Source: Helopsaltes ochotensis
Taxonomy: Eukaryota; Chordata; Aves; Passeriformes; Locustellidae
DNA: 64,000 bases
Assembly (NCBI GenBank): GCA_013400155.1
Contig: VXBM01001014.1
Coordinates: forward strand, 89,865 to 153,864
Reading direction: 5' to 3'
The translations under genes were made by a program, and so were the position numbers. The notes beneath the pieces were generated by a model. The model worked only from the letters and a program-made list of their open reading frames with translations, did not search any database and was not told the DNA's origin. Each line of letters opens with the position of its first letter. Position 1 is the stretch's first letter. This document shows positions 39,861 through 51,900 of this stretch, piece after piece.

Positions 39861-40057
39861 ATTAAAGAAGAAGTCCCAGTCGGTGGATATTAGTGGGCCA
39901 GGATGCAACCCAGTGGCAGCTGAAGCTCAGCCACCTCAGCCCAGCAAACCTTTACCTGCCAGTCAGACAGCGGCTTCCGAGGAGGAGCAGGACAACGCCG
40001 CAAACACCCAAAGGCGCAACCCGCGGAGGAGTGATTTGAAGAGATATTACACCATTG
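39861..40057 (+). CDS. OXR1: Internal coding exon of OXR1, N-terminal segment before the LysM domain
   Basis: OXR1 is a TLDc-domain protein that protects cells, especially neurons, from oxidative damage. This exon encodes the low-complexity N-terminal segment of the long isoforms, ahead of LysM; no catalytic domain lies here. The frame has 65 complete codons from 39862 to 40056. It opens LKKKSQSVDISGPGCNP, has a Pro/Ser/Ala-rich middle, then EEEQDNAANTQ, and ends RRSDLKRYYTI. From memory, mammalian OXR1 has LKKKSQSVDI, EEEQNNAANTQ and RRSELKRFYTI in the same order and at nearly the same spacing. The paralogue NCOA7 shares only the RRTELKRYYSI-like end, so OXR1 fits better. The acceptor is ctttag at 39855-39860, after a weak pyrimidine tract. 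The donor is G|GTGAGA at 40057/40058, leaving phase 1 with the first G of the next codon (D in other species). An in-frame TAA at 39847 and the absence of an in-frame ATG show that it is internal. The first base, A, completes a codon begun in an unseen upstream exon. The middle differs clearly from the mammalian sequence. Confidence 0.86.
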
Positions 40058-40629
40058 GTGAGATTTCTTTCACAGAAAAACATCAAATACGTTTGTTACC
40101 AAAGCATGGTCTGACTGTTTATTTGTGGTTTATTTCTTTTGCTTTATCGTGGTTGGCTACTGAGTTTACAAATGCTCACAGTGAGCAATAAGTTATCATA
40201 TCTTAATTCTGATGTCAAATTGTTCTAAAGAATTAACCTGCTTTATTTGCCTGAATATATTCTTTTTATATATATATATATATATATTTCATAAGAAGTA
40301 TTGAAGAAAGCATAAAAACAATTTTGAAAGGAATGCTTTAGAAAAAATATGATTCTTACAATGGATTGCATTGCAATTTCAGCAGAGATTCTTTAGAAGG
40401 TTCCTGATTAAAAAAGATTTCAAGTTTGGAGAGAGAGAAGGCATACTGAGCGTGAAGAATTATTTAGGGGGCTTATCGGTATCTTTCTTTGAATGTTCTG
40501 GTTTTCTGGATGATGGGATGTCAGCATCTCCATGAGTCTTATAAAACCATCTTAGACACCCTGTAATATGTTTTGCAGCCTGCTTCCCCATAAATAATTT
40601 TGAGATTGTTCTCAACTACTTTTGGCAAG
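40058..40629 (+). other. Start of the OXR1 downstream intron
   Basis: This begins with the donor GTGAGA. The exon frame stays open past the donor until a TAA at 40189-40191, so retention of this intron would add about 44 codons before a stop. A (TA)n microsatellite lies at 40267-40287. Confidence 0.75.
40267..40287. repeat. (TA)n microsatellite
   Basis: About ten uninterrupted TA units, 200 bases into the downstream intron. Confidence 0.95.
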
Positions 40630-40880
40630 GTTAGAAGGGACCACAGTGAGTCATCTGGTCTGATCTCCCTGCTCAGGCAGGCTCATCCCAGAGCACATGG
40701 CACAGGATTTTGTCCAGATGGCTTTTGAATATTTCCGGTGAGGGAGACTCCACAACCTTTCTGGGCAAACTGTTCTAGTTCATGGTCACCTGCACAGTGA
40801 AGAAGTTCTTCCTCATGTTCAGGTGGAACTTCCTGTGCATCAGTTTCTGCCCATTGCCTCTTGTCCTATTGGTTGGCAAT
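40630..40880 (-). mobile_element. CR1 LINE 3' fragment, antisense
   Basis: The + strand reads as the reverse complement of a CR1 3' region. It has a gaagggaccacagtgagtca-type start, tctggtctgatctccctgct, gagactccacaacctttctg, gaagaagttcttcctcatgt, and then cccattgcctcttgtcctat. The order and spacing follow CR1. The copy is old, with many substitutions and no readable ORF. Confidence 0.85.
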
Positions 40881-41649
40881 AGTTTGTGAGCTGTTGAATT
40901 ATTGCAGTGTAATGTGATCGTTTCTTCTGCTCCAAGGGAACTATTCTCATGTCTTTAACTTGTCTAAAAGATAAAGAAAAATGTGTTTCCTTAGACATCT
41001 CATTGTATTATGTCTGATCCCTTGAAACTGGCTGTCATCGTAAGTTATGTTGCTTTTAAAGAAGGAAACTTCATTAGCAATCAACCCATTTTAATAATGA
41101 AGTCTGTATTTTAAGTGGGGACTGACTGTATGTGTTTGCATTTTTTGATGCCCAAAAATTTTGCTCTATGGTGTTTTTTTCTTCTCTTTTCTCCAAATGA
41201 TCTTACAAGAATATCAAATGTAATCCAAGACTGCTTTATACATGAAGCAGGATTTGGAATGTGGGCTGGGTTTCATAAGAGTAATAATGAAAGTAGAAAT
41301 CCACCACATCATCAAAATGAGTTCTAAATCTAATTCAGTATTAAAAAATATTATTGCAAATTTGACCATAGTTGAATATTCTTATATGAGCACCAAAAAC
41401 ACAGTCTGCATATGGAACTACGGATTAAGGTTTGTGTTTATTCACTTGTTAAATTTGACTCACTGCAGTCTCTTTTGAGACTCTTTACACAATCTTTATA
41501 ATGTGAACACCAATCTATATGTGCTTTGAGTGATCACAGGATGTGAGCACCTCTGTGCCTGAGTAACAGAATGCTATTCATACATTTGCATGATTTGTTT
41601 GGATGTTGTGCTGCACTTGTTTGACAGACTTGTTGACTGGAAAAAGCCT

Positions 41650-41801
41650 CTGAAGGTTGTATAGTCTGGTGTCCTGTTAAAAGCAGGACCTGAGCCAGCA
41701 CCAGGTAGAACAGCCAAGGCTTTGTCTTGCTGAGTTTTGACAGTCTCCAGGGACGGATACTCCAATCCCTCTCTGCCTGTTGTGCTGGAACATGGACAGT
41801 G
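41650..41801 (-). mobile_element. Degraded CR1 LINE fragment, antisense
   Basis: Diverged reverse-complement CR1 3' sequence. It has gttgtatagtctggtgtcct, aaagcaggacctgagccagc and gtctccagggacggatactc, followed by an accatccctctctg-like block. It resembles the copy at 40630 but is older. Boundaries are approximate. Confidence 0.65.
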
Positions 41802-44518
41802 TGTCCATAGACAACAGCAGTTGTGGGCAACTTGCCCATAAACAGATGCTGATGTTAGTGAGCAGCAGTTGTAGACCCTAGGGAAGTATGAGGGGAACAG
41901 ACCACAGGAAGTGGCCAAATTTGCGTGTTTCTTCCAAATATCATCTTCCGTTATCCTTATGCAGAGTATTGGGAGAGTCCAGAGCCATCTGGACTGACCC
42001 AGTATGGGAGAGGGGATGGTTTTCTGTTCCTATACGTACAACCTTGTCTATGTGACTTGTCTAAATCACAAAGATTAAGTTGCTAGAGCCAGTATTACTA
42101 TATAGTGCATTATGTTGACTTTTGCTGACAGGCAAATTAAAGAGACGAGTTGCTCTGTATCTTCTCTAATGTTTGATGGCACACGTTCCTGATGACTGTG
42201 AAAATGAATGGTTTAATCTTGGACAGCACAGTACTGATACCAGATGAACATGTTTACTGTACTGACTGAGTTGCTCCAATATTGAGTCTATGGCTTTGGT
42301 GACCTGAAAGAATAATTATCTTCTTAGAGCATATGTTGATTTATGACCAATATCACCCTCTTGATTTAAAAAGAAATTCTGTGACTTGCCTCAAAAATAA
42401 TTTCTAATAGTTAAAATATAATCAAATAATTTGTTACTTTCTGAGGATGAATGTATTTTCACACCTGTACCAGACCCATACTCTAAAATAGAAAGAAACT
42501 CAGATTCCTGTGATGCTTTGTGTATGATTGGCTGTTATATAGCATAAACAAGAACATTGGATCTGTTGCCAACTTAATACAATTACACAGAGGTTTACCT
42601 TGTTTTGCCCTTGTTTTCATGTTGTTCTACTAAAAGCATCATGTTCAAGATCAAGTAAATGGATTAGGAAAATGTTAGAAAATTAATGCTCGCAGCTGAC
42701 TTTTTTCTTTTATTTTAGAATTAGTATTCTGTTACATTAACCTCAGAACAAATTGGCAAATGACAGTGTTTATGGCAGTGAGTAATAACAGAGCTTGAGT
42801 TAACAAGTGCCAAATGTGTTTCATCTTACTCACTTGTTCTTTAAGAATTTATTTTAAGTAATTACCATGATGCGTAAAGTACTTTATAGATATGACATCT
42901 TAGCTGAGTTCAAATACATAAGAAAAGTATCACATCTAAGTTTAGACTTGTGCATATAGACAGTTTGTGCTTTAAAATGGAACTGCCTGTGTCACATTGT
43001 CTATTAAATTAAAGCTTACTTCAGGGCATAGCTGGATTTGTTAACATCTGCCCATTTTATTAAATAGTCGTGCAACTTGTGATTATGTGTAAGAAATGTG
43101 TAACTAGTTTTACTTTATCGATTCATGGGAAGTATTAAAAAAAATCAAAGGTATTTTAAAAATATGTGGGTTTTTTTTAAATTTGGCTATGTAGGAAGCA
43201 CTTCAGAGATCTTTCTATCACTCACAATCTGCTTTGCAGATCCAGCCATGTGAGCATTTACCTTGCACACATATGCTTTGCAGAAGAAATTGTAGCAGCT
43301 TGTGATACTTGCAGCTACTGTGAGTAGACACAGACAATTGTCTAAGAGGTTGTGTTTCTAAAGGCTCTCTAGCATCAGAATATATTTCGGGGGGTTTTTT
43401 TGTACTACCTTATGTGCACACAGATTTACCCAGACCCTCCAAAACTGATTGAGTAATGAGGAAGGAATATCTGGTAATTCCAAGAGATTTTAAAATTTCA
43501 TCAACACTGCTCTTACTTTAGACAGCTATAAACAAATTACTTATTTTGCATTTCATCTTTCCCACCGACTACACTTCAGGTGTTTTCCAAACTTAGCGAG
43601 TCTAGTTGCACTTTTTAAAAGTGGGGGGAAAAGTAGGTAAGAAAGAGAAGAATGAATAGGAATAGGCAATGAGGAACAAGTTGTGTGCTTTGGTGAAATG
43701 AAATAAAAAGTGGAGAGTAAGTGAGGGGGATAAGTAACTCTTCCATATGGCAGGCTCAGCAGGCAGGAAGGCTCCAGCACCTCCAGTGCTGAACTGGTGT
43801 GAAGAAATTGAGTGGGAACCTCAAGATTAATAAGATGAATGTAGGAAAAACAGTCTGCATGGTGGGTTGGATGAAGTTTTTTGGACAACTCTAGAAACAG
43901 CACCCAAGACACTTAAAAATAAAACCCTAAAATTAGACTTTTTGGATGCTTCAGGCACTTAAAAATTCAGGCCACTTATTTCTGAAGTGCTTTTTGTTGA
44001 ACAAGTCCCTCAAATGAGAAAAAGAAGGTGCCTGGGCCTTCAGCACTCTGAAAAAGGGGCTGAAATATTAAACAGTGGAGAATGACATGGGTAACCTGAA
44101 TTCAAAGCAGTAAGGCTGTATCAGCCTAATTCCCTGTGCAACTACAAGAGCTACAGCCATTCTTAGGTGGCTGCATCACATCCGTGTTGTTTGTAGGACC
44201 CAGCTGAAGAGTTGTAGGACTATACTTCACAGTATGAGGCCTCAGAACATACTTTTAGCAATTTATTAAGGTGACTGAAGCTCTTAATGTTACCCTATAG
44301 AGACATGTATTTGAGGTATATGCTCAGCTGTGCAAGCCTGGTATAGTGCTTAGATACCTCTAAGAGGACATACCCAGTGGACTGTCTACCTAATAACCCT
44401 GGTTTTGTAGGCCTTTGTAAAAGGCCCTCTTTTGTTCTATTTGCCTTTAAAATAAAACTGCATCGCTGGTATAGAGTAAATACATGATTTAAAAGTAAGA
44501 AGGTCACAGAAAAATATT

Positions 44519-44559
44519 TTTAATTAATTAATTAATTAGTTAATTTAATTAATTAATTG
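44519..44559. repeat. (TTAA)n tract
   Basis: Tandem TTAA/AATT units with one G interruption near 44539. The sequence is nearly self-complementary along its whole length. Confidence 0.95.
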
Positions 44560-44662
44560 ATCAGGCATCAGGCAAAAGAAATTATGAAAAAAGGACAGAA
44601 GTTCGTACTAGAAAATGTAATAGTACAGTATTGGTGGCGAGATGAGGGATGGTGATCCAGTC

Positions 44663-44702
44663 TTTTTTTTTTTTTTTTTTTTTGTTTTTTTTTTTTTTTT
44701 TT
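44663..44702 (+). repeat. T homopolymer
   Basis: Forty bases of T broken by a single G at 44684. No retroposon body was recognised beside it. The length is likely to vary between individuals and reads. Confidence 0.95.
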
Positions 44703-45365
44703 AATTGTATCTTCTAATAAAAAGCCTTAATGCAAATGTTGCTGCCCAGGCTCTTGCTAGCACAGCTCATTTCATTTAGAAGACAACTATCAAATGCCTC
44801 AGGAGACATCTTTTGTTGGCACAATCTCTGTCTCAGTGGAAGGTGTTGCTGCTACAACTACATTCACTTAGTAGTTTAGACAGAATGCCTAAGTCTGTGT
44901 ATGTGTACATAATATGCAGCATGAGGACACTTGGGACTTTGACAAATACTAATTGCCAGAGTTCCCTTCCCTACAGTGGTCCATTTTTAAAAAAATATTT
45001 CATGTTCCAGTTGTCAAAAAAAAGAAAAAAAGATGAAAAAAGAAACAAGACCTTTCCTCCTTCATACTCTCTTGAAAATGAGGTCAATAGAATTCTTGAC
45101 AGAGAAAATATTTTCTGCTAGCTTCACCTTGTGATGTTAGTACTCTGAATTAACTAATATAAAATCAGTGTGGAAATTAAGCTTTTGGGATAAACAAGTC
45201 TGAATAAATACATATGAATTGACTAAGTTTCCAAAACAATTGTCTAGTAGCTAACACCAAAGTGATGAATGGGAAAAGACTGGTTTTCATGTGAGTTCCT
45301 AATCTTGTTTGTAAAGACAAAATTTCAGTGGGTAGTCGCTTTAAATGCAGCTGGGATTAGTTTAG

Positions 45366-46010
45366 TCATAGAATCACAGAATGGTTTGGGTTGAAAGGGA
45401 CCTTAAAGTTCATCCAGTTCAAACCCCCTTGCCATAGGCAGAGACACCTTTAACACTAGATGGGGTTTCTAAAAGTCCCATCCAGCCTGCCCTTGAATAT
45501 TTCCAGGGATGGGGTGTCCACACCTTCTCTGGGTAATCTGTGCCATTGCCTCACCACCCTCACAGTAAAGAATTCTCTCTAGAATCTAAACCAAGCCTCT
45601 GAGTTTAAAGCCTTGTCCCATCACTAGATGCCCATGCCAAACCCCCCTCTCTATCCTTCTTGTAGGCTCCTTTCAGGTACTGGGGAGTTGCTATAAGATT
45701 TCCCTGGAGCCTTTTCTTGTCCAGGCTCCAACTCCAACTATCACAGCTTATCTCCATAGGAGAGGTGCTCCAGCCCTGTGATCATTTTTGATGTCTCTCC
45801 TCTGGACTCACTCCAGCAGGCCCCAGAGCTGGGAGCATTGCTCAAGAAGGGGTCTCCCAGAGTGGAGTAGAGTGACAGAATCTCCTTTCTTGACCTTCTG
45901 GCCACGCTGCTTGTGATGAGGCCAGGGTACATTTGGCTTTCTGGGCTGCGAAGGCACATTGCCGGGGCATGTTGAGCTCCTTGTCAACCAGCACCCCCAA
46001 GTCATTGCTA
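45366..46010 (-). mobile_element. CR1 LINE 3' fragment with ORF2 C-terminal remnant, antisense
   Basis: The + strand starts with the reverse complement of a CR1 3' end (agaatcacagaatggtttgg, then gttgaaagggaccttaaag), the clearest CR1 terminus in the window. On the minus strand, within about 45741-45959, the readings ITSSVARRSRKEILSLYSTL and KMITGLEHLSYGDKL correspond to the end of the CR1 reverse-transcriptase ORF. The right end, at caaccagcacccccaagtca near 46010, marks the truncation. Frame-breaking indels make it non-functional. Confidence 0.93.
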
Positions 46011-48424
46011 ATAATTTAGTACTTCTAAATGTATTGTTGTGCAAAGAAGATGGGTATTCCAAAGAGTTTAATGCATAGAAATATAAGTTGTGACTGGTCA
46101 TAGGAATTATTATTACTGCACAGAGCAGTATAAAAGAATGTTTATAAAGTGAGAGTATAAGAGAGATTATTTTATGGGGAAACCTAAAACATAATATTTC
46201 TTTCATGTGATTAATAAATCCATTCTTCCTGCTATGAAAGGAAGAACTAAAGGAAAAGTTATCAGCTACTGTTTAGCAGATACAATTATACCTAACCTTT
46301 GTGCTATATTCTTTCCAGCGAGTCTGTTTATGCCATGACTATTATAATGATTTGGAAACATAAATATCATATTGTTTAGATATGCAGTAGATTAATTTTC
46401 TTTCTGTTTGCGTACATTCCCGTTTGCTTCCATAAAAATATTACTTTAAAATACGTTGGAACTCTGTGTTTTAATGTGAATTCATACACATTTATTACTA
46501 AATTAATATGGTGTCACAGAATCTACCAATATAAAATTAATGTGTGGCATTAACATCAGTTCAAGCGGTGATTTCATATCTCAGAGATCTCTCACCTTGC
46601 TGGAACTATTGGAGCTGTGAGAGAGCTGTGAGAGGGTGAATCTGCTATTGGACTCAAAACTGGAAAAGGACAACATTGATCCACCTGAAAATATAAACTT
46701 ATTTACAATCAAGCTGACAGTTTCATGGAGTTTACATCATGGGGCTACCTGCTATTGTAGTCACTGTTTAAAAAACAGAGTTAGGGAGTTGTCTCTTACC
46801 TGCTCCTCTAAAATAAGCATAAAACTTGTTTGAAAGACAGACATTGGGAATTGTGGTAGTCTTGTTTTCAGTGTGCAAATCCCTTCCTGCTCGGCACGAT
46901 TTTATTTGGGATGCTCTAGAAAGATATTCTTTTAGAAGACATTATCTGATGTTTGGTGTATTTACTGTAGAGAGGTTTTACTGGAAAGAATACTTCACTT
47001 TCTTTCCAAATAATGTTCTTATCATTTCACCATTGAATATATTTGCTTCTACTCTTCTGCATAAGAAGAGTGGTTGAATGTGGTTCCTTTTTGTAGTGAC
47101 TCCCGAATTACTTTGCTTATTTGTTGCTCATACTAGCAGAGCACATAACATACACAGGTATATTACTTGTTAGATCAGTGGTGGAGTTGGATGCAGTAGG
47201 TGCTGTAAATTTCAGCTGCATCTTCTCCCTTTTAGAGAAGGACAGATGGGAGATTGAGCTGCCAGCTCTGTCTCAGAGGATCCAGATGCTGTTCAGACAC
47301 ATTTGCAGAATTTGACTCTGTCCCATTCACTTCACGTATAATTTCTTTATTAAACACTCAGTACTTTCTGAGAAACATCATTCTGTTTGCCTTTTTTCAC
47401 ATATGATTTCAGAAATTTTTAGAGGAGGAGGCCATTTTCCTAGCACCTCATTACCTGTCATGAGTGATAAGGAAAGGGAAATAATTTGTGGAATATGTGG
47501 ATAATAAGGAAAGTGTCTCTCATAGCAACAGTAACTATGCAAAATTCTTACTCATTCAACCTTTCTGAAGATTTTTATTAGTGATTCAGATCACATAGCT
47601 ACTCTGGATGAGCAAGCAAGCATTTATTAATGTCTTTGTTTTTCTATTTTTTAGTATTTCAAACTTGGAGCCACTACAAGCTAGTTTTTAGTGTTGTACC
47701 CTTCTTTTGTCCTTTACAGATACTCTGCATATCCTTGGAATATAAATGAGTTCTGAGCTTTAGAGACAGCATTCACCAGAAAAGTGATGCTCATTAATGT
47801 CCTTTCATCTCATTATTTCCCTTTTCTTAGCATCTGGTTTTGGTTTTAATCATATAGAATGCTATCGTCTCATCTGCTGAGTCATTTTGGGCAAGAAATA
47901 TTTCAGGATTTTCTAATTTTCTTGCTTTACATCAGGATAAAGATGAAATCTTTTATAGTTCTGTAGGCAAGCTACCCAGCAAGATCAGCTAGTCATGTGT
48001 ACTCTTGGGGATACTAAAATTTGAAACTCTCAGCTGATAGAGGTTGTATCACCCTCAGTCTCTCTCATTGGACGTTTTCTGTAGAAGTGGAAAATGACTG
48101 AAAGAAAAGAACATGCTTTCTAACATAGTGTACCTTGAGCACCAGTTTTTTGAGTACTGGGAAATAGCAAAGTCTTCCTCCTAGCAGTGGAGGAACAAAG
48201 AAGGAAAATACTGATTTCAGTGCTGAAATAGCTGGGTGATTTAGTGCTAGCAGAGGCAGATAAAACTGAGGCTTTTCAATCTGGAGACATAGTTCTGGAA
48301 TAAAAATTACTACTGGTAGTGGAATAGGGCTAAGTCAGTTATTTTGAGAAAAATCTTTATCCATCAGAGTTCCTGGGACCCATTGGAATACATAATAAGG
48401 ATGCTGAAGGTACTGCTGAGGTCA
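46011..48424 (+). other. Intronic sequence, no gene seen
   Basis: AT-rich intron with only short unrecognised frames. A two-copy tandem duplication of gagctgtgaga lies at 46612-46633. Confidence 0.6.
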
Positions 48425-48945
48425 TTGTGAGGCTCTCATTATTGAAAGGTTATGGAGATCACGGGAGGCCCATGACGTTTTGGAAAAGGCAAATGCTGGA
48501 TCCCTTTTCAAAAAGGGCAAGAAGGATTTTCCAGGGCTGTTCCATAGGCTGTTCAGCTCCACTTCTAATGGTCATCATCTTCCAGAGCAGCCCTATGTCC
48601 ATGTTGGGGCCCTATGGCCTAGGTGGATGGGCTACTTCATGGCTAGAAAAAACTCTAAAGGCAGCAGTTGCCAAGAACATCAGGGGCCCTGTGGGGAGCA
48701 GCTGAGGGAGCTGGAGAAGGGACACGTTGAGGGGCACCTTAGAGCAGCCTGTTGCTGTCTGCCTATGAGATACCTGTAGTCTGCTCTTTGCAGTGGTGCA
48801 AGGCAGAACAACGGCGCACAACCAGCCTAGAGATTGAAATGTAAGAGGTTTAAGCATAACAGAAGGAAAAACCTTTTCCCCCCAGTGCATGAGAATGTAC
48901 AAAGGGGTTGTGCAGTCTCTGTCTTTAGAGGTTTTTAAGACCCTA
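48425..48945 (+). mobile_element. CR1 LINE with internal deletion, sense
   Basis: The left part, about 48429-48540, carries a broken reverse-transcriptase remnant. Reading across frames gives EKANAGSLFKKGKKDFPG, matching the segment WKKANVTPIFKKGKKEDPGN that I know from CR1 ORF2. From about 48790 the sequence is a CR1 3' region (cagtggtgcaaggcagaaca, then taacagaaggaaaaacctt, then ggttgtgcagtctctgtctt). Most of the ORF expected between these parts is missing, and the middle at about 48540-48680 is not recognised. It is a deleted, inactive copy. Confidence 0.75.
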
Positions 48946-51900
48946 CGACTTTGTCTTCTATAAGTAAAGGGAATATTAGCACACCAAAGCACCTGTGGTG
49001 ATTATTCCTATTTTATTCATTCTGAAATCAAGCACAATGTTTTCAGACAGCTTGACAATTCTATATAGCTAAAAAATGCACTAAAATTGATTATAAAAAT
49101 TTATTATATTTTATAGTTAAAATACATTTTAAGGTAGCTGAATTTTTCTAAGTCTCCACACTCAGAAAATAAAAGTTTAAAAGATCTTAAAATATCAGAA
49201 AAGATCTCTTGGCCCAAGGGAAGTGTGATATTTCTGTTTTAGGGATTATTTCAGTTCTCTGATATATATATATCATGAAAGCTATGATTTTTAGGCATTA
49301 ATCAGAAACTCATCTTTATTGATGGTGTCAAATATCCTCATATCCTCAAGTTTTCTACTTGTTCCATTAAACTTTCTTTAAATCCATAAAAAGCCCTGCA
49401 GAGATGAGGGGTGTGGGGGTGGTAAAAGATATTATGGAAAGGATCAAACCACAAATACTGCTGGAAACCTCAGTTTGCAAAGTGACTTCCTGACCCTTAG
49501 AAGCTAACAGTGAGATGGTGAATGGAGCCATTGAGTTTCCTTGCATACATTTCCTGGAATATAGGTGAGCATGAAATCTAAGATCAAAATCTGATCTTAT
49601 TTATTGTAGAATAACTACACTGAAACCGAAGTTGGTCTGGAATAAAGTGACCGAATCCAGCTGTGCAGTGATGCTGATCCTGAGAGGCATGTCCTGCCTC
49701 AGTCTCCACCACCAGGTGGCCTGTGCTGATGGGGTGGGACCGTCTTGCTCCTGTTTAAGGTTCTCTCAGGTTTTCCTGCGAGAATGATCCAATTCAAAGA
49801 TCTAATTCAAGCCATTTATACTGTGCCAGAACAGACCTTACACATTGCCTAATATTTCTGGGTCCTTAACATGAAGGGCTACCAAATATCTTGCAGCATG
49901 CACTGGGCTTCAAACAGTCATTTCATTTCTTCCTTTTGAACAAATTTTACCCTTTCCTGTATTCATGTTTTCTGATTATTTATCATATTATTTTACTAGT
50001 TGTTGCTAGATAAATATTGCTAGATAAAGATGTTGCTAGATAAATAAGAGTGAGGTGTGATTTTCAGCAGACAGATCTGAGTCAAGATCACCTCCAGGAC
50101 AGCTTGCTGTGAAGGCCCTTTCGGATTTTAAAAAACTGGCTTGTTGTTCTGCTTTTTTTCCCTCAAAAACATTATGGGAACTGAGTGTTGTCACTAAACC
50201 CTGATTTTTATCTTGTACCAGGAAAAAAGTGGGATTTTATCATGGAGTTATAGTACTGTTGAACACTCCACAATTACAGAGCAGTATGCACGTAGCAGTA
50301 TGCAAAGACTTTACAAGCATAAAATATTCAACATGTACAAAAAATTGTTTTTATAAATTTAGATACTAATTGGCCAGATACATTCATGAAAACTAAATAG
50401 TGGCAGCAGCCTGCTATGTTTCCAATGAGTCTCATTCACTAATATGCTTGAGAGATCCTTTTATTCTTTTAATTTGTAGAAGATAGAGTGACAGTCTCTT
50501 TCCTCTGCCAGAGGAAATGTGGCAAGTGTGACCTGTTCTAAGGGTTGTTGACTTGCAGCTTCTCAGGCACTTTTGTCATACATTTGTTTAGGAACCTGTG
50601 TGACCACTTGGTATGGAATTAGGTGCTTTTGTCATCTATCTACAGTTAGAATTATGTTTTTTCTCTTTACACTTATATGTAAAACAGGGCTGAAGTTGGG
50701 TCTTTGATAGTTTGCCAAGTTTCTGATGTACTTGCTCTGAATAAATCTCAGAGAAAATAACTCCTCCCTATAATCATTTTTTTAAACAAAAATGTACTAG
50801 GAAATAAAATTATTTGAGAAATTTGGTTAAATTCTATCTACAAACTAGATTACATGTTCTATTTAAAAACAAGAAATACTAATTTTAATAAAACATGAGA
50901 CACTGTTCAAAGGTCAAGACTTTCCAACATAGCTGCTAATGTTAGCATCAGTTAGGTACTGAAAATTGCTGGGATCTTGGAGAGAAACCATCACCAGTGT
51001 GAACCCTGAGAAAATGCTAAATGACACCACTGCTGACTCTCAGCTAACAAAAATTCATCTGGTGGTTTGGCCCAAACTCAGCTCCTATAGAAGAATAAGT
51101 CCCTGTGGCACTGCAACTACATAATGCACAGTTGAGTTGATTTTGATATTTTTGGTTAGAGTCGAACAGCTTTGTTATGTTATCTGACACCGATCTAAAT
51201 CTGCACTAATTTCTTGTGATTTTTTAAATCAATATTAAATGCATACATTTCAAACCTGTCAGATAGAATAAGATAATATACCAAATGTAAAATATAAAAC
51301 TTCTTATTCAGTGTTTTCTGGAAAACAAACCAAGCCCAAGCAGTTTGGCTTTCTTTAAAGACCATGTTTCTCAGCTAGGGTTAATAGTGGGACTGTTACT
51401 TATCACAGGTAAAAAATATGTGAGTAAAGATAGATAATTTGAGAAGTAAAGGGCTCACCTTGAACCCTACAGAAGAGCAGGCTCTTCCAAGAAAGGAGAA
51501 TTTATTTTTCCCTGACAAGGTGGTTCTGAAGGATTGCCTGTTTGAATGAGAATATATCCAAGTGGAATAGTGTAATCTTAGGAATACCATGTCATTGTTA
51601 CATGTTAGATGTAAAGAATCTGCCAGAAAACACTTCCTCTGATAAACCCCATTAATAAATGTGGATTGGGTTCAACTCAGTGTCTCAGTATTCATTGAAT
51701 GAGGTTCCTGCATTTGATGGTCTTTTAAAGGCCCCGTGTCTTTCACTGTTTTACTGTTATATACGCCATCACATTGATTTTCTTATTTCATCTACCAGAG
51801 ATAGAAAAAACATAACTTCATTTTCTTTTGGATAGTTGGCAAATTTCTTCTTCAGAGCAATAAATATTTTTCTCTACTAAGCTAGGAACAAGATGCTGCA

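Larger units (their letters stand above)
41802..45365 (+). other. Intronic sequence, no gene seen
   Basis: AT-rich intron. A stretch at 42047-42102 faintly resembles the core of ancient tRNA-derived SINEs (gtgacttgtctaaatcac, then gagccagtatta) but is too short to assign. A (TTAA)n tract and a T homopolymer lie at 44519-44702. Confidence 0.55.

Noticed and set aside
44663..44702. T homopolymer as the tail of a reverse-oriented processed pseudogene
   Set aside because: The DNA on either side has no coding similarity that I can see, and processed pseudogenes are rare in birds.
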